Assembly (NCBI RefSeq): GCF_014193515.1 | Contig: NZ_BLXX01000001.1 | Location: 310,001-374,000, forward strand | Origin: Geomonas silvestris | Lineage (GTDB): Bacteria > Desulfobacterota > Desulfuromonadia > Geobacterales > Geobacteraceae | Direction of reading: 5' to 3' | DNA length: 64,000 nt | Shown here: positions 36,640 through 45,260 of the stretch, piece by piece | Layout of the letters: every line of letters begins with the position of its first letter | Position numbering within the stretch: the first letter of the stretch is position 1 | Translations under genes and position numbers: made by a program | Notes under the pieces: model-generated | What the model saw: the letters and a program-made list of their open reading frames with translations, nothing else | Databases searched by the model: none | What the model was told of the DNA's origin: nothing

Positions 36640-37635
36640 CTACCCCTGCATCTCCAGAAGCGAATGATCCCCGATGTTCATCTTACGGGTCGAGCCGATG
36701 AGGTGTACCGAATCACCCAGGATCGAGTCGTGCAGCACGATGTTGCTTACATGGGAGTTGCCGTTCACGATGGAGTTCTTCAGGATGCTCGACTCGACCA
36801 AGCTGCCGGCCGCGATGGAGACGTTGGGCCCCAGGATGCAGCCGCGCACCACCGCCCCCTTCTCCACGTGCACCGGCGGGATCAGCACGGAATCCACCAC
36901 CTCGCCGTCGATGTGGTGCTCGCGCGCCAAGAGGTAGCTGTTGGTGCTCAAAAGCGTCTCCGGCGTACCGCAATCGAGCCAGGCATCGATCTCCGGCGCC
37001 CGGAAACGGCGCCCGTCCCGGATCATGCGCATGAACACCGCCGGCAGGTAGTACTCCCCCTTCACCGTCTCGCCCAGGCGGATGGTTTCCTCCAGGTAAC
37101 GCATGAAATCCCGGCCGTCCTTCAAATAGTAGAGCCCCACCTGCGCCAGCTTGGAGATCAGGGTCTCCGGCTTCTCCACCATGTCGACGATCACCCCGTC
37201 GCGCACCACGTTGACTCCGAAGCGCTGGTAGTCCTCGACCTCTTTCGAGTAGATGAGCCCGTCGCAGTCGGCGCTCAAGGCAGGAATGCGGGTCAGGTCG
37301 GCATCGAAGATGGTGTCGTTGAACACGATGAGCAGGTCCTCGCCGGGCCCCACGTGGGGTGCCGCCAGGGAGACCGCGTGGGCGGGGCCGCGGCGCTCCT
37401 TCTGCACCAGGTAGCGGCAGGCGAGCTCCGGGAAGGTGCTGCTCATGAACTCCCTCACCTGGCCGCCGTTTTCGTCGGTGATGAAGAGGAACTCGCTGGC
37501 GCCCAGCGGCACCAGTCGGCTGATGATGTGCTCCAGAACGGTCTTTCCGGCAACGTGGACCAGCGACTTCGCCTTGGTATGGGTATGAGGTCTGAGACGG
37601 GTGCCTTTCCCGGCGACGGGAAGCAGTATCTTCAT
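36640..37635 (-). CDS. NDP-sugar pyrophosphorylase with left-handed beta-helix
   Basis: 331 residues from the ATG at 37635 (AAGGAGAACGTCA upstream); a much longer frame to 37986 lacks support. The N-terminal nucleotidyltransferase domain has 'LLPVAGKGTRLRPHTHTKAK' (G-x-G-T-R, then Lys). The C-terminus has hexapeptide-type repeats ('EKGAVVRGCILGPNVSIAAG') of the kind found in GlmU and related enzymes. Makes an NDP-sugar from a sugar 1-phosphate and NTP in the cytoplasm; the sugar cannot be named. It stands alone, with a structured leader, and could supply surface-glycan precursors. Confidence 0.85.
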   Translation of the reverse strand: MKILLPVAGKGTRLRPHTHTKAKSLVHVAGKTVLEHIISRLVPLGASEFLFITDENGGQVREFMSSTFPELACRYLVQKERRGPAHAVSLAAPHVGPGEDLLIVFNDTIFDADLTRIPALSADCDGLIYSKEVEDYQRFGVNVVRDGVIVDMVEKPETLISKLAQVGLYYLKDGRDFMRYLEETIRLGETVKGEYYLPAVFMRMIRDGRRFRAPEIDAWLDCGTPETLLSTNSYLLAREHHIDGEVVDSVLIPPVHVEKGAVVRGCILGPNVSIAAGSLVESSILKNSIVNGNSHVSNIVLHDSILGDSVHLIGSTRKMNIGDHSLLEMQG

Positions 37636-37651
37636 TGACGTTCTCCTTGAG

Positions 37652-37764
37652 AGCCTGGGCATAACATCGGCAATAGAGCTGTATGCGAGACAGTGCGGTT
37701 TCAGAGCAAGCGCTATTGTTCCGGCACCGCATAATTCCCGAATCGTAGCACAGTTGCCCAGGCT
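37652..37764 (-). ncRNA. Candidate structured 5' leader (riboswitch-like) of the pyrophosphorylase gene
   Basis: On the minus strand a 10-base arm AGCCTGGGCA (37764-37755) pairs perfectly with TGCCCAGGCT (37661-37652), closing a 113-base element that ends 4 bases before the ribosome site AAGGAG. Inside are a further pair TGCGGT/ACCGCA, a pair CAATAG/CTATTG and a small hairpin CTGT/ACAG (CTGTCTCGCATACAG). It does not match the GEMM, FMN, SAM or cobalamin consensus elements I know. Whether it is a ligand-binding element is inference. Confidence 0.45.
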
Positions 37765-37948
37765 ATGCCAGTAACGAATTGGGGAATGCCGGTTCGGTGA
37801 AACCAGATAGAGAAGAATGCGTTTTTGCCTCCTGCTTCGGGAGCGCCTAGCGAACCATAAAACTCCACTGTTCCGACCACACTCGCCATTCACACATTGT
37901 TTAGTCAAGTTTCCTAAAATATTTCTTGACCGGTTTGATATTTTTTTC

Positions 37949-37977
37949 TTGAAATTCCCGACTGAAGAGATTAAAAA
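37949..37977 (+). promoter_or_regulatory. Sigma-70-type promoter of the rhodanese gene
   Basis: TTGAAA (37949-37954), 17-base spacer, TAAAAA (37972-37977) in a notably AT-rich stretch. Start of transcription near 37984, 35 bases before the TTG start codon. The rest of the 383-bp divergent gap holds the structured leader and nothing else recognised. Confidence 0.6.
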
Positions 37978-38018
37978 TAGGCCCACATCATCTTTCTTTC
38001 AGTCACCGGGAGGATTCC

Positions 38019-38990
38019 TTGAAACATCAGGCATTAAGGGCGTTGTTGATCATCTCACTCGTTTTATCGTTAGCCGTTTGGGCCTCGGCGGCCCCGGCGA
38101 AGCCCGGCTATAAAGGGTACGCCCGGGCCGGTGCCCTGATCACTCCGAAGGAACTGAAGGCGCTCATCGACTCTCACGATACCAAATTGGTGATCATCGC
38201 TGCAGAGAACGAACTGGAGTACCGCCTGGGTCACGTTCCGGGCTCCTTCAAGGTGGACCGTCCCGATTACGAAGCACCGCCGGAAACCCAAAACGGCATC
38301 ACCGGCAACCTGATCGATCCGGCGGGATTCAGCAAGCTCGCCCAGCGGCTGGGGATCGACAGGGATTCCAAGGTGGTGGTCTACGACACCAAGTACGACG
38401 CCACCCGGCTGTGGTGGGCCTTTTTCTACTACGGCAAGACCGACGTGCGGGTGCTGGACGGCGGTGTGAAGGGGTGGAAAGAGAGCGGCTACGACACCGA
38501 CCTGCTGGCGGCTGAGCCGAAGCGGACCGGCAGCTTCGTCGCCAAGGTGGCCCACCCTACCCTGCGTGTCGACACCCCCGAGATCGTCGTCCTGAGCGAC
38601 CACGCCAGGGGACAACTTTGGGATGAGCGGGACAAGAAGGAGTTCTGCGGCGAAGAGCTTAAAAAGGGAGCCTACCGCAAAGGCCACATCCCCTGGGGCA
38701 AGCACGCCGACTGGGAGCTCTTCAAGAAGAAGGAGAACAAGGCAGAGTGGATCTCGGCATCCGAGGCCCAGGCGCTGCTCAAAAAACTCGGCGCTGACCC
38801 GAAGAAGCACCAGTACTTCTTCTGCCAGTCCGGCGTCCGTTCAACCCAGGCGCTCTTCACCTACTACCTCCTGGGCTGGTCCCTCGACAAGTTGCACAAC
38901 TACGACAGTTCCTGGATCGGCTGGTCCAAAGACCACGCCCTTCCCATCGTGAACAGCTGCAGCGAGGCGACGCTGGCCGGCAACCAGTAG
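38019..38990 (+). CDS. Exported tandem-rhodanese sulfurtransferase
   Basis: 323 residues from a TTG at 38019, supported by GGGAGGA upstream. Signal peptide to about residue 24 ('SLAVWASA', then APAKPGYKG). Two rhodanese domains: the first (~40-160) with 'VIIAAENELEYRLGHVPGSFKV' lacks a catalytic Cys, and the second (~185-310) carries the active-site loop 'FFCQSGVRSTQALFTYYLLGW'. This is the tandem architecture of thiosulfate or mercaptopyruvate sulfurtransferases, here in the periplasm. Geobacter relatives have several such proteins; the physiological sulfur donor is unknown. Confidence 0.88.
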   Translation: MKHQALRALLIISLVLSLAVWASAAPAKPGYKGYARAGALITPKELKALIDSHDTKLVIIAAENELEYRLGHVPGSFKVDRPDYEAPPETQNGITGNLIDPAGFSKLAQRLGIDRDSKVVVYDTKYDATRLWWAFFYYGKTDVRVLDGGVKGWKESGYDTDLLAAEPKRTGSFVAKVAHPTLRVDTPEIVVLSDHARGQLWDERDKKEFCGEELKKGAYRKGHIPWGKHADWELFKKKENKAEWISASEAQALLKKLGADPKKHQYFFCQSGVRSTQALFTYYLLGWSLDKLHNYDSSWIGWSKDHALPIVNSCSEATLAGNQ

Positions 38991-39023
38991 CGAGCACGAG
39001 CAAACATTTGCCTCCCGAACCGG

Positions 39024-39052
39024 AAAGGCCCACCGATATAGGTGGGCCTTTT
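39024..39052 (+). terminator. Rho-independent terminator after the rhodanese gene
   Basis: AAAGGCCCACC (39024-39034) and GGTGGGCCTTT (39041-39051) form a perfect 11-bp stem with a 6-base loop and a T-rich tail. The remaining 150 bases up to the marR promoter show nothing recognisable. Confidence 0.9.
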
Positions 39053-39206
39053 GTCGTTTTCTGTATGGTGACGACTCCCGCTGCAAGCGTCTTCCTCTTG
39101 TCCAAGGTGCAGGACCGTCATAGGGGAGATTTGCACAGAGCATCACACTACAAGCGAGGCGATGAGAGCTGATTGTAGGACTGTTTCCGAGCCATGTTAA
39201 CAAAGA

Positions 39207-39234
39207 TTGACAGTATACTGATAGTATGCATAAT
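39207..39234 (+). promoter_or_regulatory. marR-efflux operon promoter with an embedded operator
   Basis: A perfect -35 TTGACA (39207-39212) and a -10 CATAAT (39229-39234) are 16 bases apart. The spacer holds the inverted repeat ATACT-GAT-AGTAT (39215-39227), placed to block RNA polymerase. A dyad of this size suits a MarR-family dimer, so autoregulation by the first gene of the operon is the simplest reading. Confidence 0.7.
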
Positions 39235-39324
39235 GACCTAATTAGTTTCGATACGGCAGTAGATTAAGGATTCCAGCCAGCTGTTAGGCTTACAACTTAG
39301 GCCCGTCTTACCAGCAGAGTTCCC

Positions 39325-39765
39325 ATGAAAGCAAATGTGCCTGACAATCAACAGCTCGAAATCGGCAAAAGCGTTGGGTTTCTGCTTGCCAAGGCATACC
39401 AGCGTGCCAGCCTCCTATTCAAGGAGACCTTCGAAGGCTACGACCTAACGCCGCAGCAGTTCGGGGTTCTTGGGTTTCTCTGGCAAGAGGACGGCATGAG
39501 CCAGTCGGAGCTCTCCGCTCGAAGCCAGATCGACCGGACCACGATGGGCGGGCTGATCGACCGGCTGGAAAAGGAAGGGCTGGTGGCACGCCGCAGTCAC
39601 CCCGACGACCGCCGCGCCTACCGGATCTGCCTTACCCCCCGCGGGAAGGCTCTGCAGTCAGAGCTCACCCCGCTTGCCCACTCCGCCCTTGCCAAGCTGA
39701 CCGCCAAACTCGACCCGCAGGAAATCGAGACCCTGAAGTCCCTTTTGGAGAAGCTGCGCAGCTGA
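39325..39765 (+). CDS. MarR-family transcriptional regulator
   Basis: 146 residues, normal for MarR. Winged helix-turn-helix: 'LTPQQFGVLGFLWQEDGMSQSELSARSQIDRTTMGGLIDRLEKEGLV' followed by the wing 'RRSHPDDRRAYRICLTPRGKAL' with the family D-x-R. It presumably represses the promoter ahead of it until a small molecule binds. First gene of the efflux operon, 14 bp before the tolC-like gene. Confidence 0.92.
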   Translation: MKANVPDNQQLEIGKSVGFLLAKAYQRASLLFKETFEGYDLTPQQFGVLGFLWQEDGMSQSELSARSQIDRTTMGGLIDRLEKEGLVARRSHPDDRRAYRICLTPRGKALQSELTPLAHSALAKLTAKLDPQEIETLKSLLEKLRS

Positions 39766-39779
39766 TCCCGGAGAATCCC

Positions 39780-41042
39780 ATGCGTACCACACTGCTATCC
39801 CTCGCAGCGCTGCTGCTTCTTGCCGGAACTGCCTGCGCTGAACCGCTCACCCTCAAGGAGTGCCTGAATCGGGCAGCCACCCACAACCAGTCCCTGCGTG
39901 CCACCTCGTACGACACGGCGATCGCGCAGCAGCAGGTGGAAATCGCACGCAGCGCCTGGCGCCCGCGCATCGACCTGCAGGCGGGTTACCAGGCACAGCA
40001 GGCGGCCCAGGCGGTCCAGTTCGGCCCCATTGTCCAGGAGACGCAGGAGGCGGACTTCGCCTTTTTGAACCTGGCGCTTAACAGCACCCTCTACGATTTC
40101 GGCAGGACCGAGGCCCGGGTCGCGGCCGCGAGGATGCAGCGCGAAGCTGCGCGGTACAGCTACTCCGGCGCCGAGCAGGACCTTTTTCTCCAGGTGGTGC
40201 GCGCCTACTACGGCATCCTCGAGGCGCGCAAGGTGGTGCAGGCCGCAGAGGACGAGGTGGTGCAGATGGCCTCGCACCAGAAAACGGCCCAGGCACTTTT
40301 CGAGCAGGGGGTGGTGACCAGAAACGACCTGCTCCAGGCCGAGGTTCGGGTCGCCGCTAGCCGCCAGAAACTCTTGAGCGCGCAAAACGCCGTGGAAAAC
40401 AGCTGGCTGCTGCTGAACTACCTGACCGGGCTTCCCCCCCAAAAGCGTGGCGAGTTGCAGGAAGAGCCGCTGACCACGCTGGCCCCTGCCGCCGACGCAA
40501 CGGTGGACCTCTCCAGGCGCGGCGAAGTCCTCGCCCTGAGAAGCGCAGTAGGCGCGGCGGATTACGCGGTCCAGGAGGCCAAGACGAGCTACTACCCAGA
40601 GATCTTCGGCAGGCTGGGGCTCGATTACGTGCAAAACGACAAGGTGCGCGAGCAGTCCATCATGTACGCCGTGGTGGGCTTCAAGGTGATCCTGTTCGAC
40701 GGATTGGCCACTACCTCGCGGCTTAGACAGGCGGTCGAGGCGAGGTCCCGGGACCAGGAGCGCCTGAGGGACCTGGAAGCGCGCGTGGCACTCGAGTTGG
40801 CCCAGGCGCAAAACGACGTCAAGGTGGCAGCGGCCCGGATCGGGGTTGCCGAAAAGGCTATCCAGCAGGGGATGGAAAACCTGCGTATCACCAAGGACCG
40901 CTACCAGGAGAAGGTCGGCACGGCGACCGAGGTGGTCGATGCCCAGACCCTGCTCACCCAGACCCGCACCGATTACTACCAGAGCGTTTTCGATCTCCAG
41001 GTAGCGGCGGCCCGGGTACGCCGCGCGGCGGGAAACTTGTAG
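39780..41042 (+). CDS. TolC-family outer-membrane efflux protein
   Basis: 420 residues, signal peptide cut after about residue 20 (L-L-A-G-T-A-C-A-E). Two OEP repeats are visible: the first with 'LTLKECLNRAATHNQSL' and 'LNLALNSTLYDFGRTEARVAAA', the second with 'VGFKVILFDGLATTSRLRQAVEA' and 'ITKDRYQEKVGTATEVVDAQTLLTQ'. Forms the trimeric outer-membrane channel for the pump encoded next. Confidence 0.92.
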   Translation: MRTTLLSLAALLLLAGTACAEPLTLKECLNRAATHNQSLRATSYDTAIAQQQVEIARSAWRPRIDLQAGYQAQQAAQAVQFGPIVQETQEADFAFLNLALNSTLYDFGRTEARVAAARMQREAARYSYSGAEQDLFLQVVRAYYGILEARKVVQAAEDEVVQMASHQKTAQALFEQGVVTRNDLLQAEVRVAASRQKLLSAQNAVENSWLLLNYLTGLPPQKRGELQEEPLTTLAPAADATVDLSRRGEVLALRSAVGAADYAVQEAKTSYYPEIFGRLGLDYVQNDKVREQSIMYAVVGFKVILFDGLATTSRLRQAVEARSRDQERLRDLEARVALELAQAQNDVKVAAARIGVAEKAIQQGMENLRITKDRYQEKVGTATEVVDAQTLLTQTRTDYYQSVFDLQVAAARVRRAAGNL

Positions 41043-41090
41043 AGGCAACGTGTAAAGGCAATTGATAACTGAAGTACATCGGGGGGGTTA

Positions 41091-42176
41091 ATGGCTGAAG
41101 GAAGTGAACTGTCTGCGGAAAGCGAACAGGCTCCTGCTGACAGAAAAGGTCTCAACAAAAAACAGCGCGGAGGAATCATCCTCCTTGTCATAATCATCTG
41201 CGCCGGGACCTTCGGGGTCACCCAGTGGGCGCACAGCAAGACCCACATCGAAACGGATAACGCCTTCATCGAATCGCACGTACACTCGATTTCCAGCCGG
41301 GTTCCTGCGCTGGTGAAGCAGGTGACCGTGGTGGACAACCAGTTCGTCCACAAAGGCGACCTGTTGGTGGAACTCGACGCCGCCGACTACCAGGCCAAGC
41401 TGCGCACTGCCGCAGCCTCCCTCGAGATGGCCAAAAACGAGACCTCCGGCGATTACGCCCAGGTGGAAAGCGCCCGCGCCAACGTGGGGCTCGCGGCTGC
41501 CAAGCTGGAACAGGCCAAGCTGGACCTGTCCCGCGGCGCGGCGCTCTTCGCCAAGGAAGTGATCCCCAAGGAGCAGTTGGACCGCTTGCAGACTGCCAAG
41601 AAGGTGGCTGAACTGCAGCTCAAAGAAGCCGAAGAAAGCGAGCGCCGCGCCCAGGCCCTGATCGGCATGTCCGGCAGCGGCTCCAAGGATGCCCGCGTCG
41701 CCCAGAAAAAAGGCGAGCTTGACACCGCATCCTTGAACCTTTCCTACACCCGTATCGTCGCCCCCAGCGACGGGTACGTCACCCGCAAATCGGTGGAACC
41801 CGGCAACTACGTACAGCCCGGCCAAGCCCTGATGGCCCTGGTCACCCTCGAGGATTCCTGGGTCACCGCCAACTACAAAGAGAGCCAACTGACCGACGTG
41901 CGCCCCGGGCAGAAAGTCGAATTCACCGTGGACAGCTATCCCGGCCGGACCTTCACCGGTTACGTCGAGAGCATCATGGCCGGCACCGGCGCTGCTTTCT
42001 CGCTGCTTCCTCCCGAGAACGCCACCGGCAACTACGTAAAAGTGATCCAAAGGATCCCGGTACGCATTGCCATCGACAAGAACAGCGATCCCTCTCACCT
42101 CTTGCGCGTCGGCATGAGCGTCGTCCCCACCATCCTCACCGGCAAGAAGTTCGGGGATGTCATCAAGGGACACTGA
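41091..42176 (+). CDS. emrA: EmrA/HlyD-type membrane fusion protein
   Basis: 361 residues. N-terminal cytoplasmic tail, one membrane segment (residues ~24-43), lipoyl half-motifs 'VHSISSRVPALVKQVTVVDNQFVHKGDLLVELD' and 'LSYTRIVAPSDGYVTRKSVEPGNYVQPGQALMALV', and between them a coiled-coil hairpin (~95-205). This is the EmrA pattern for bridging an MFS pump and a TolC channel. The ribosome site is weak; the ATG follows GGGGGGGTTA. Confidence 0.92.
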   Translation: MAEGSELSAESEQAPADRKGLNKKQRGGIILLVIIICAGTFGVTQWAHSKTHIETDNAFIESHVHSISSRVPALVKQVTVVDNQFVHKGDLLVELDAADYQAKLRTAAASLEMAKNETSGDYAQVESARANVGLAAAKLEQAKLDLSRGAALFAKEVIPKEQLDRLQTAKKVAELQLKEAEESERRAQALIGMSGSGSKDARVAQKKGELDTASLNLSYTRIVAPSDGYVTRKSVEPGNYVQPGQALMALVTLEDSWVTANYKESQLTDVRPGQKVEFTVDSYPGRTFTGYVESIMAGTGAAFSLLPPENATGNYVKVIQRIPVRIAIDKNSDPSHLLRVGMSVVPTILTGKKFGDVIKGH

Positions 42177-42188
42177 CGTCGGTTTATT

Positions 42189-42251
42189 CGCTGAGTCGCT
42201 GAGTCGCTTTCAGGTTTTAGTTGTCAATTGTCAATCATCCATTGTCAATTG
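42189..42251. repeat. Two short tandem repeats in the emrA-emrB gap
   Basis: An 8-bp tandem CGCTGAGT x2.5 (42189-42208) is followed by four in-phase heptads, TTGTCAA, TTGTCAA, TCATCCA, TTGTCAA, then TTG (42221-42251). They fill most of the 88-bp gap inside an otherwise tight operon and end a few bases before the emrB ribosome site region. Confidence 0.8.
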
Positions 42252-42264
42252 CCTTTAGGTTCCT

Positions 42265-43812
42265 ATGTCTGCCGAGAAAAACGTCAACAAGTGGCTGATC
42301 ACCATCACGGTGATGCTGCCCGCGATCATGGAGATCGTGGACACCTCGGTGGCCAACGTCGCCCTGCCCCACATGCAGGGCAGCCTCAATGCCGGCACCG
42401 ACGAGATCACCTGGGTGCTCACCTCGTACCTGGTAAGCAACGCCGTGGTGCTTCCGATGACCGGCTGGCTCGCCCGGATGTTCGGCAGGAAGCGCTTCCT
42501 CATCACCTGCATCACCCTCTTCACCATCGCCTCGTTTCTCTGTGGTGCCGCTCCCAGCCTCGGTCTGCTCATCTTCTTCCGCGTCCTCCAGGGTGCGGCC
42601 GGCGGCGCCCTCATCCCGATGAGCCAGGCGATCATGATGGAGACCTTCCCCCCCTACCAGCAAGGGATGGCCATGGCCATTTTCGGGGTCGGCGCCATGT
42701 TCGGCCCGATCATCGGCCCGGCACTCGGCGGCTGGATCACCGACAACATGACCTGGCGCTGGATCTTCTACATCAACATCCCGATCGGCATCGTTGCCGT
42801 CATCATGGCCTCTTTCTTCATCTACGACCCAAGCTACCTCAAGCGCGCCAGGGCGAGCATCGATTACTGGGGGCTTACCCTGCTCGTCGTGGGGTTGGGA
42901 GCGCTGCAGATCGTGCTGGATAAGGGGCAGCAGGACGACTGGTTCAACTCCCCCTTCATCATCATCTGTTCGGCCGTATCCGCGATTGCCCTGCTCTGCC
43001 TGGTCTACGTGGAGCTCACCCACCCGCACCCGATCGTGAACCTGCGCCTGTTCAAGAACGTCTCGTTCTCGGCGGGGAACCTGATCATGTTCGCGGTGGG
43101 TTTTTGCCTGTACAGCTCCATCATGCTGATACCGCTGTTCCTGCAGACACTGATGGGCTACAACGCGACCATGGCAGGGATGGTACTCGCCCCCGGGGGG
43201 GTCGCCACGCTGGTCTGCATGCCATTTGTGGGGGCGGTTATCCAACGTTACGATGGGAGGAAGGTGGTCCTGCTGGGGCTCTTGATAGGGGCCTGCTCGA
43301 TGTTCATCATGCAACGCTTTTCGCTCGATGCCGCCTACGCCGACTTCGTCTGGCCGCGCGTCGTGCTCGGGGTGGGACTTGCCATGACCTTCGTGCCGCT
43401 TACCACGGTGACCCTTTCCACCATCGCCAAGGAGGAGATGGGGAACGCCACCGGCATCTTCAGCCTGTTGCGCAACATCGGCGGCAGCGTCGGCATCGCT
43501 ATCTCTGCCACCCTGCTTGCTCGTTACAGCCAGTTCTACCAGACCAACCTGGCCGCCCAGATCACACCGTACAGCCTCATCGTGCAATCCCGTATCAACC
43601 AGTTGAAGCAGGCCACCATGCTGCGCGGGGTCGATCCGGTAACCGCCGAGAAGAGCGCCTACGCCATCATCTACGGCACCGTCCGCAAGCACGCCGCGAT
43701 GCTTTCCTATAACCGGATCTTCTTCATCGTCGGCCTCGCCTTCCTGGTCATCATCCCGCTGTTGCTGCTTCTCAAGAAACCGGTACGCCACGTCCGTCCC
43801 GCCGCCCACTGA
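42265..43812 (+). CDS. emrB: DHA2-family MFS drug exporter EmrB
   Basis: 515 residues, 14 membrane segments expected for DHA2. 'VMLPAIMEIVDTSVANVALPHMQGSL' (motif D1 with the TM1 Asp), 'GWLARMFGRKRFLITC' (motif A) and 'GVGAMFGPIIGPALGGWITDNMTWRWIFYINIPIGI' (motif C) are clear. Proton-driven export of hydrophobic compounds through EmrA and the TolC-like channel. Closed by a strong terminator. Confidence 0.94.
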   Translation: MSAEKNVNKWLITITVMLPAIMEIVDTSVANVALPHMQGSLNAGTDEITWVLTSYLVSNAVVLPMTGWLARMFGRKRFLITCITLFTIASFLCGAAPSLGLLIFFRVLQGAAGGALIPMSQAIMMETFPPYQQGMAMAIFGVGAMFGPIIGPALGGWITDNMTWRWIFYINIPIGIVAVIMASFFIYDPSYLKRARASIDYWGLTLLVVGLGALQIVLDKGQQDDWFNSPFIIICSAVSAIALLCLVYVELTHPHPIVNLRLFKNVSFSAGNLIMFAVGFCLYSSIMLIPLFLQTLMGYNATMAGMVLAPGGVATLVCMPFVGAVIQRYDGRKVVLLGLLIGACSMFIMQRFSLDAAYADFVWPRVVLGVGLAMTFVPLTTVTLSTIAKEEMGNATGIFSLLRNIGGSVGIAISATLLARYSQFYQTNLAAQITPYSLIVQSRINQLKQATMLRGVDPVTAEKSAYAIIYGTVRKHAAMLSYNRIFFIVGLAFLVIIPLLLLLKKPVRHVRPAAH

Positions 43813-43864
43813 ATATCAGTTACCGCCCAGGTTACGACTTCCGTTAGGCCGCGAACCGAAACAC

Positions 43865-43896
43865 AAAAAAAGGCGGGGAGTTGCCTCCCCGCCTTT
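43865..43896. terminator. Bidirectional rho-independent terminator
   Basis: AAAGGCGGGGAG (43869-43880) and CTCCCCGCCTTT (43885-43896) form a perfect 12-bp stem with a TTGC loop. An A-run on the left gives a T-run for the minus strand. It separates the convergent emrB and 43901 genes. Confidence 0.95.
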
Positions 43897-43900
43897 AGTT

Positions 43901-44194
43901 TCACTGCTCTTTCTTTTTGTCCCGCTGCTCCGCTTCCAGGCGCTGCCGGTGCGCATCGTGCAGCCGGTTGTGTTCGGCCCAGTGGGCGTCCCAGTCCTTC
44001 CTCTTCACGAAGTGGAGCGCGACACTCCCCCCAACGATACACAGCCCGAAGAAGAACTGCATCACCTTGAACCCGTCGGCCACGCCATAGACGATGCAGG
44101 CGATCCCGATGCAGAAGATGGCACCTTCGGCGGAAAACAGCCGTCTAAGCAGCGACTGCTTCGGCTTTTGCGCGTTTGCGTTTTGAGCGTCCAT
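43901..44194 (-). CDS. Small two-TM membrane protein, unknown function
   Basis: 97 residues from the ATG at 44194, with an excellent site (AGGAGGAGGGAAG). A cytoplasmic N-terminus rich in Gln, Lys and Arg is followed by two hydrophobic segments ('AIFCIGIACIVYGVADGF' and 'VMQFFFGLCIVGGSVALHFV') and a charged C-terminal tail with many Arg, His, Lys and Glu residues. I recognise no family. It lies 16 bp downstream of the parvulin gene and is probably the last gene of that operon. Confidence 0.75.
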   Translation of the reverse strand: MDAQNANAQKPKQSLLRRLFSAEGAIFCIGIACIVYGVADGFKVMQFFFGLCIVGGSVALHFVKRKDWDAHWAEHNRLHDAHRQRLEAEQRDKKKEQ

Positions 44195-44210
44195 CTTCCC
44201 TCCTCCTGGG

Positions 44211-44492
44211 CTAGGCGGTGCGGCTGGTGACCTCGACCAAGTGGTAGCCGAACTGGGTGCGCACCGGGCCGAGCACCTTACCCACCTCGCCGCTGAAGAC
44301 GACTTCGTCGAACTCGCGAACCATCTGACCCGGGCCGAACTCGCCCAGTGCACCGCCCTGACGGCCGGAAGGGCAGGAGGAGTACTGGCGTGCAATTTCG
44401 GCGAAGTCGGCGCCCTCTTCGATCTGTTTTTTCAGTTCGAGGCACTGGGCCTCGGTGGATACCAGGATGTGACGCGCTGCTGCTCTGGACAT
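44211..44492 (-). CDS. Single-domain parvulin peptidyl-prolyl isomerase
   Basis: 93 residues, one complete parvulin/PpiC rotamase domain: 'ARHILVSTEAQCLELKKQI', 'ADFAEIARQYSSCPSGRQGGALGEFGPGQMV', and 'VRTQFGYHLVEV'. There is no signal peptide, so it is cytoplasmic, like E. coli PpiC. It assists protein folding at prolines. Separated from pdxJ by 48 bp. Confidence 0.93.
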   Translation of the reverse strand: MSRAAARHILVSTEAQCLELKKQIEEGADFAEIARQYSSCPSGRQGGALGEFGPGQMVREFDEVVFSGEVGKVLGPVRTQFGYHLVEVTSRTA

Positions 44493-44540
44493 ACGAACTC
44501 CTTATTCACGTGGGATGGTAAAGCAATCTGCAAAATTATT

Positions 44541-45260
44541 TCACGCGTAGCGTACCAACTCGGACATGTCGCGCACGGCGCGGTCCATGCCGACGAAGAT
44601 GGCGCGGGACATGATGGAGTGACCGATGTTGAACTCCTCGATCCCGCCGATGGCCGCGATCTTCTTCACGTTGGTGTAGTTGAGGCCGTGACCTGCGTTG
44701 ACGCCCAAGTCGAGCTTCTTGGCGAGTTTCACCGCGTTCTCGATCTTGATGAGCTCCTGCTGCTCGGTCTTCCAGTCCGGCGCATCGGCGTAGCTTCCGG
44801 TGTGGATCTCGATGTAGTCGGCGCCGGTCTTGTTGGCGGCCTTGATCTGGTCCGGATCGGGATCGATGAAGAGGCTCACGATGATGCCGCCCGCCTGCAG
44901 GCGCTCGATGAACGGCTTCAGCGCCTCCTGGTGGATCCTGACGTCCAGCCCCCCCTCGGTGGTGAGCTCGGCGCGTTTCTCGGGCACCAGGGTGCAGCAC
45001 TCCGGCTTCACGGCAAGGGCGATGGAGACCATCTCCTCGGTAGCTGCCATCTCCAGGTTCAGCCGGGTCTTCACGGTCTCGCGCAAGATATTCAGGTCGC
45101 GATCCTGGATATGGCGGCGGTCCTCGCGCAGATGGATGGTGATCCCGTCGGCACCGGCCATCTCGGCCAAGGCTGCAGCCGTCACCGGATCCGGCTCGAT
45201 GCCGCCGCGGGCCTGGCGCAGCGTCGCCACATGATCGATATTTACCCCCAGTCTAGCCAC
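44541..45260 (-). CDS. pdxJ: Pyridoxine 5'-phosphate synthase
   Basis: 239 residues, the standard PdxJ size, from the GTG at 45260. That start is favoured over the GTG at 45269 because GGAGG then lies 8 bases upstream. Motifs '[17 protein letters not shown]', '[15 protein letters not shown]' and '[11 protein letters not shown]' are present. Condenses 3-amino-2-oxopropyl phosphate with deoxyxylulose 5-phosphate. It overlaps the end of glmM by 8 bp. The acpS gene that often follows pdxJ is not here. Confidence 0.95.
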   Translation of the reverse strand: MARLGVNIDHVATLRQARGGIEPDPVTAAALAEMAGADGITIHLREDRRHIQDRDLNILRETVKTRLNLEMAATEEMVSIALAVKPECCTLVPEKRAELTTEGGLDVRIHQEALKPFIERLQAGGIIVSLFIDPDPDQIKAANKTGADYIEIHTGSYADAPDWKTEQQELIKIENAVKLAKKLDLGVNAGHGLNYTNVKKIAAIGGIEEFNIGHSIMSRAIFVGMDRAVRDMSELVRYA

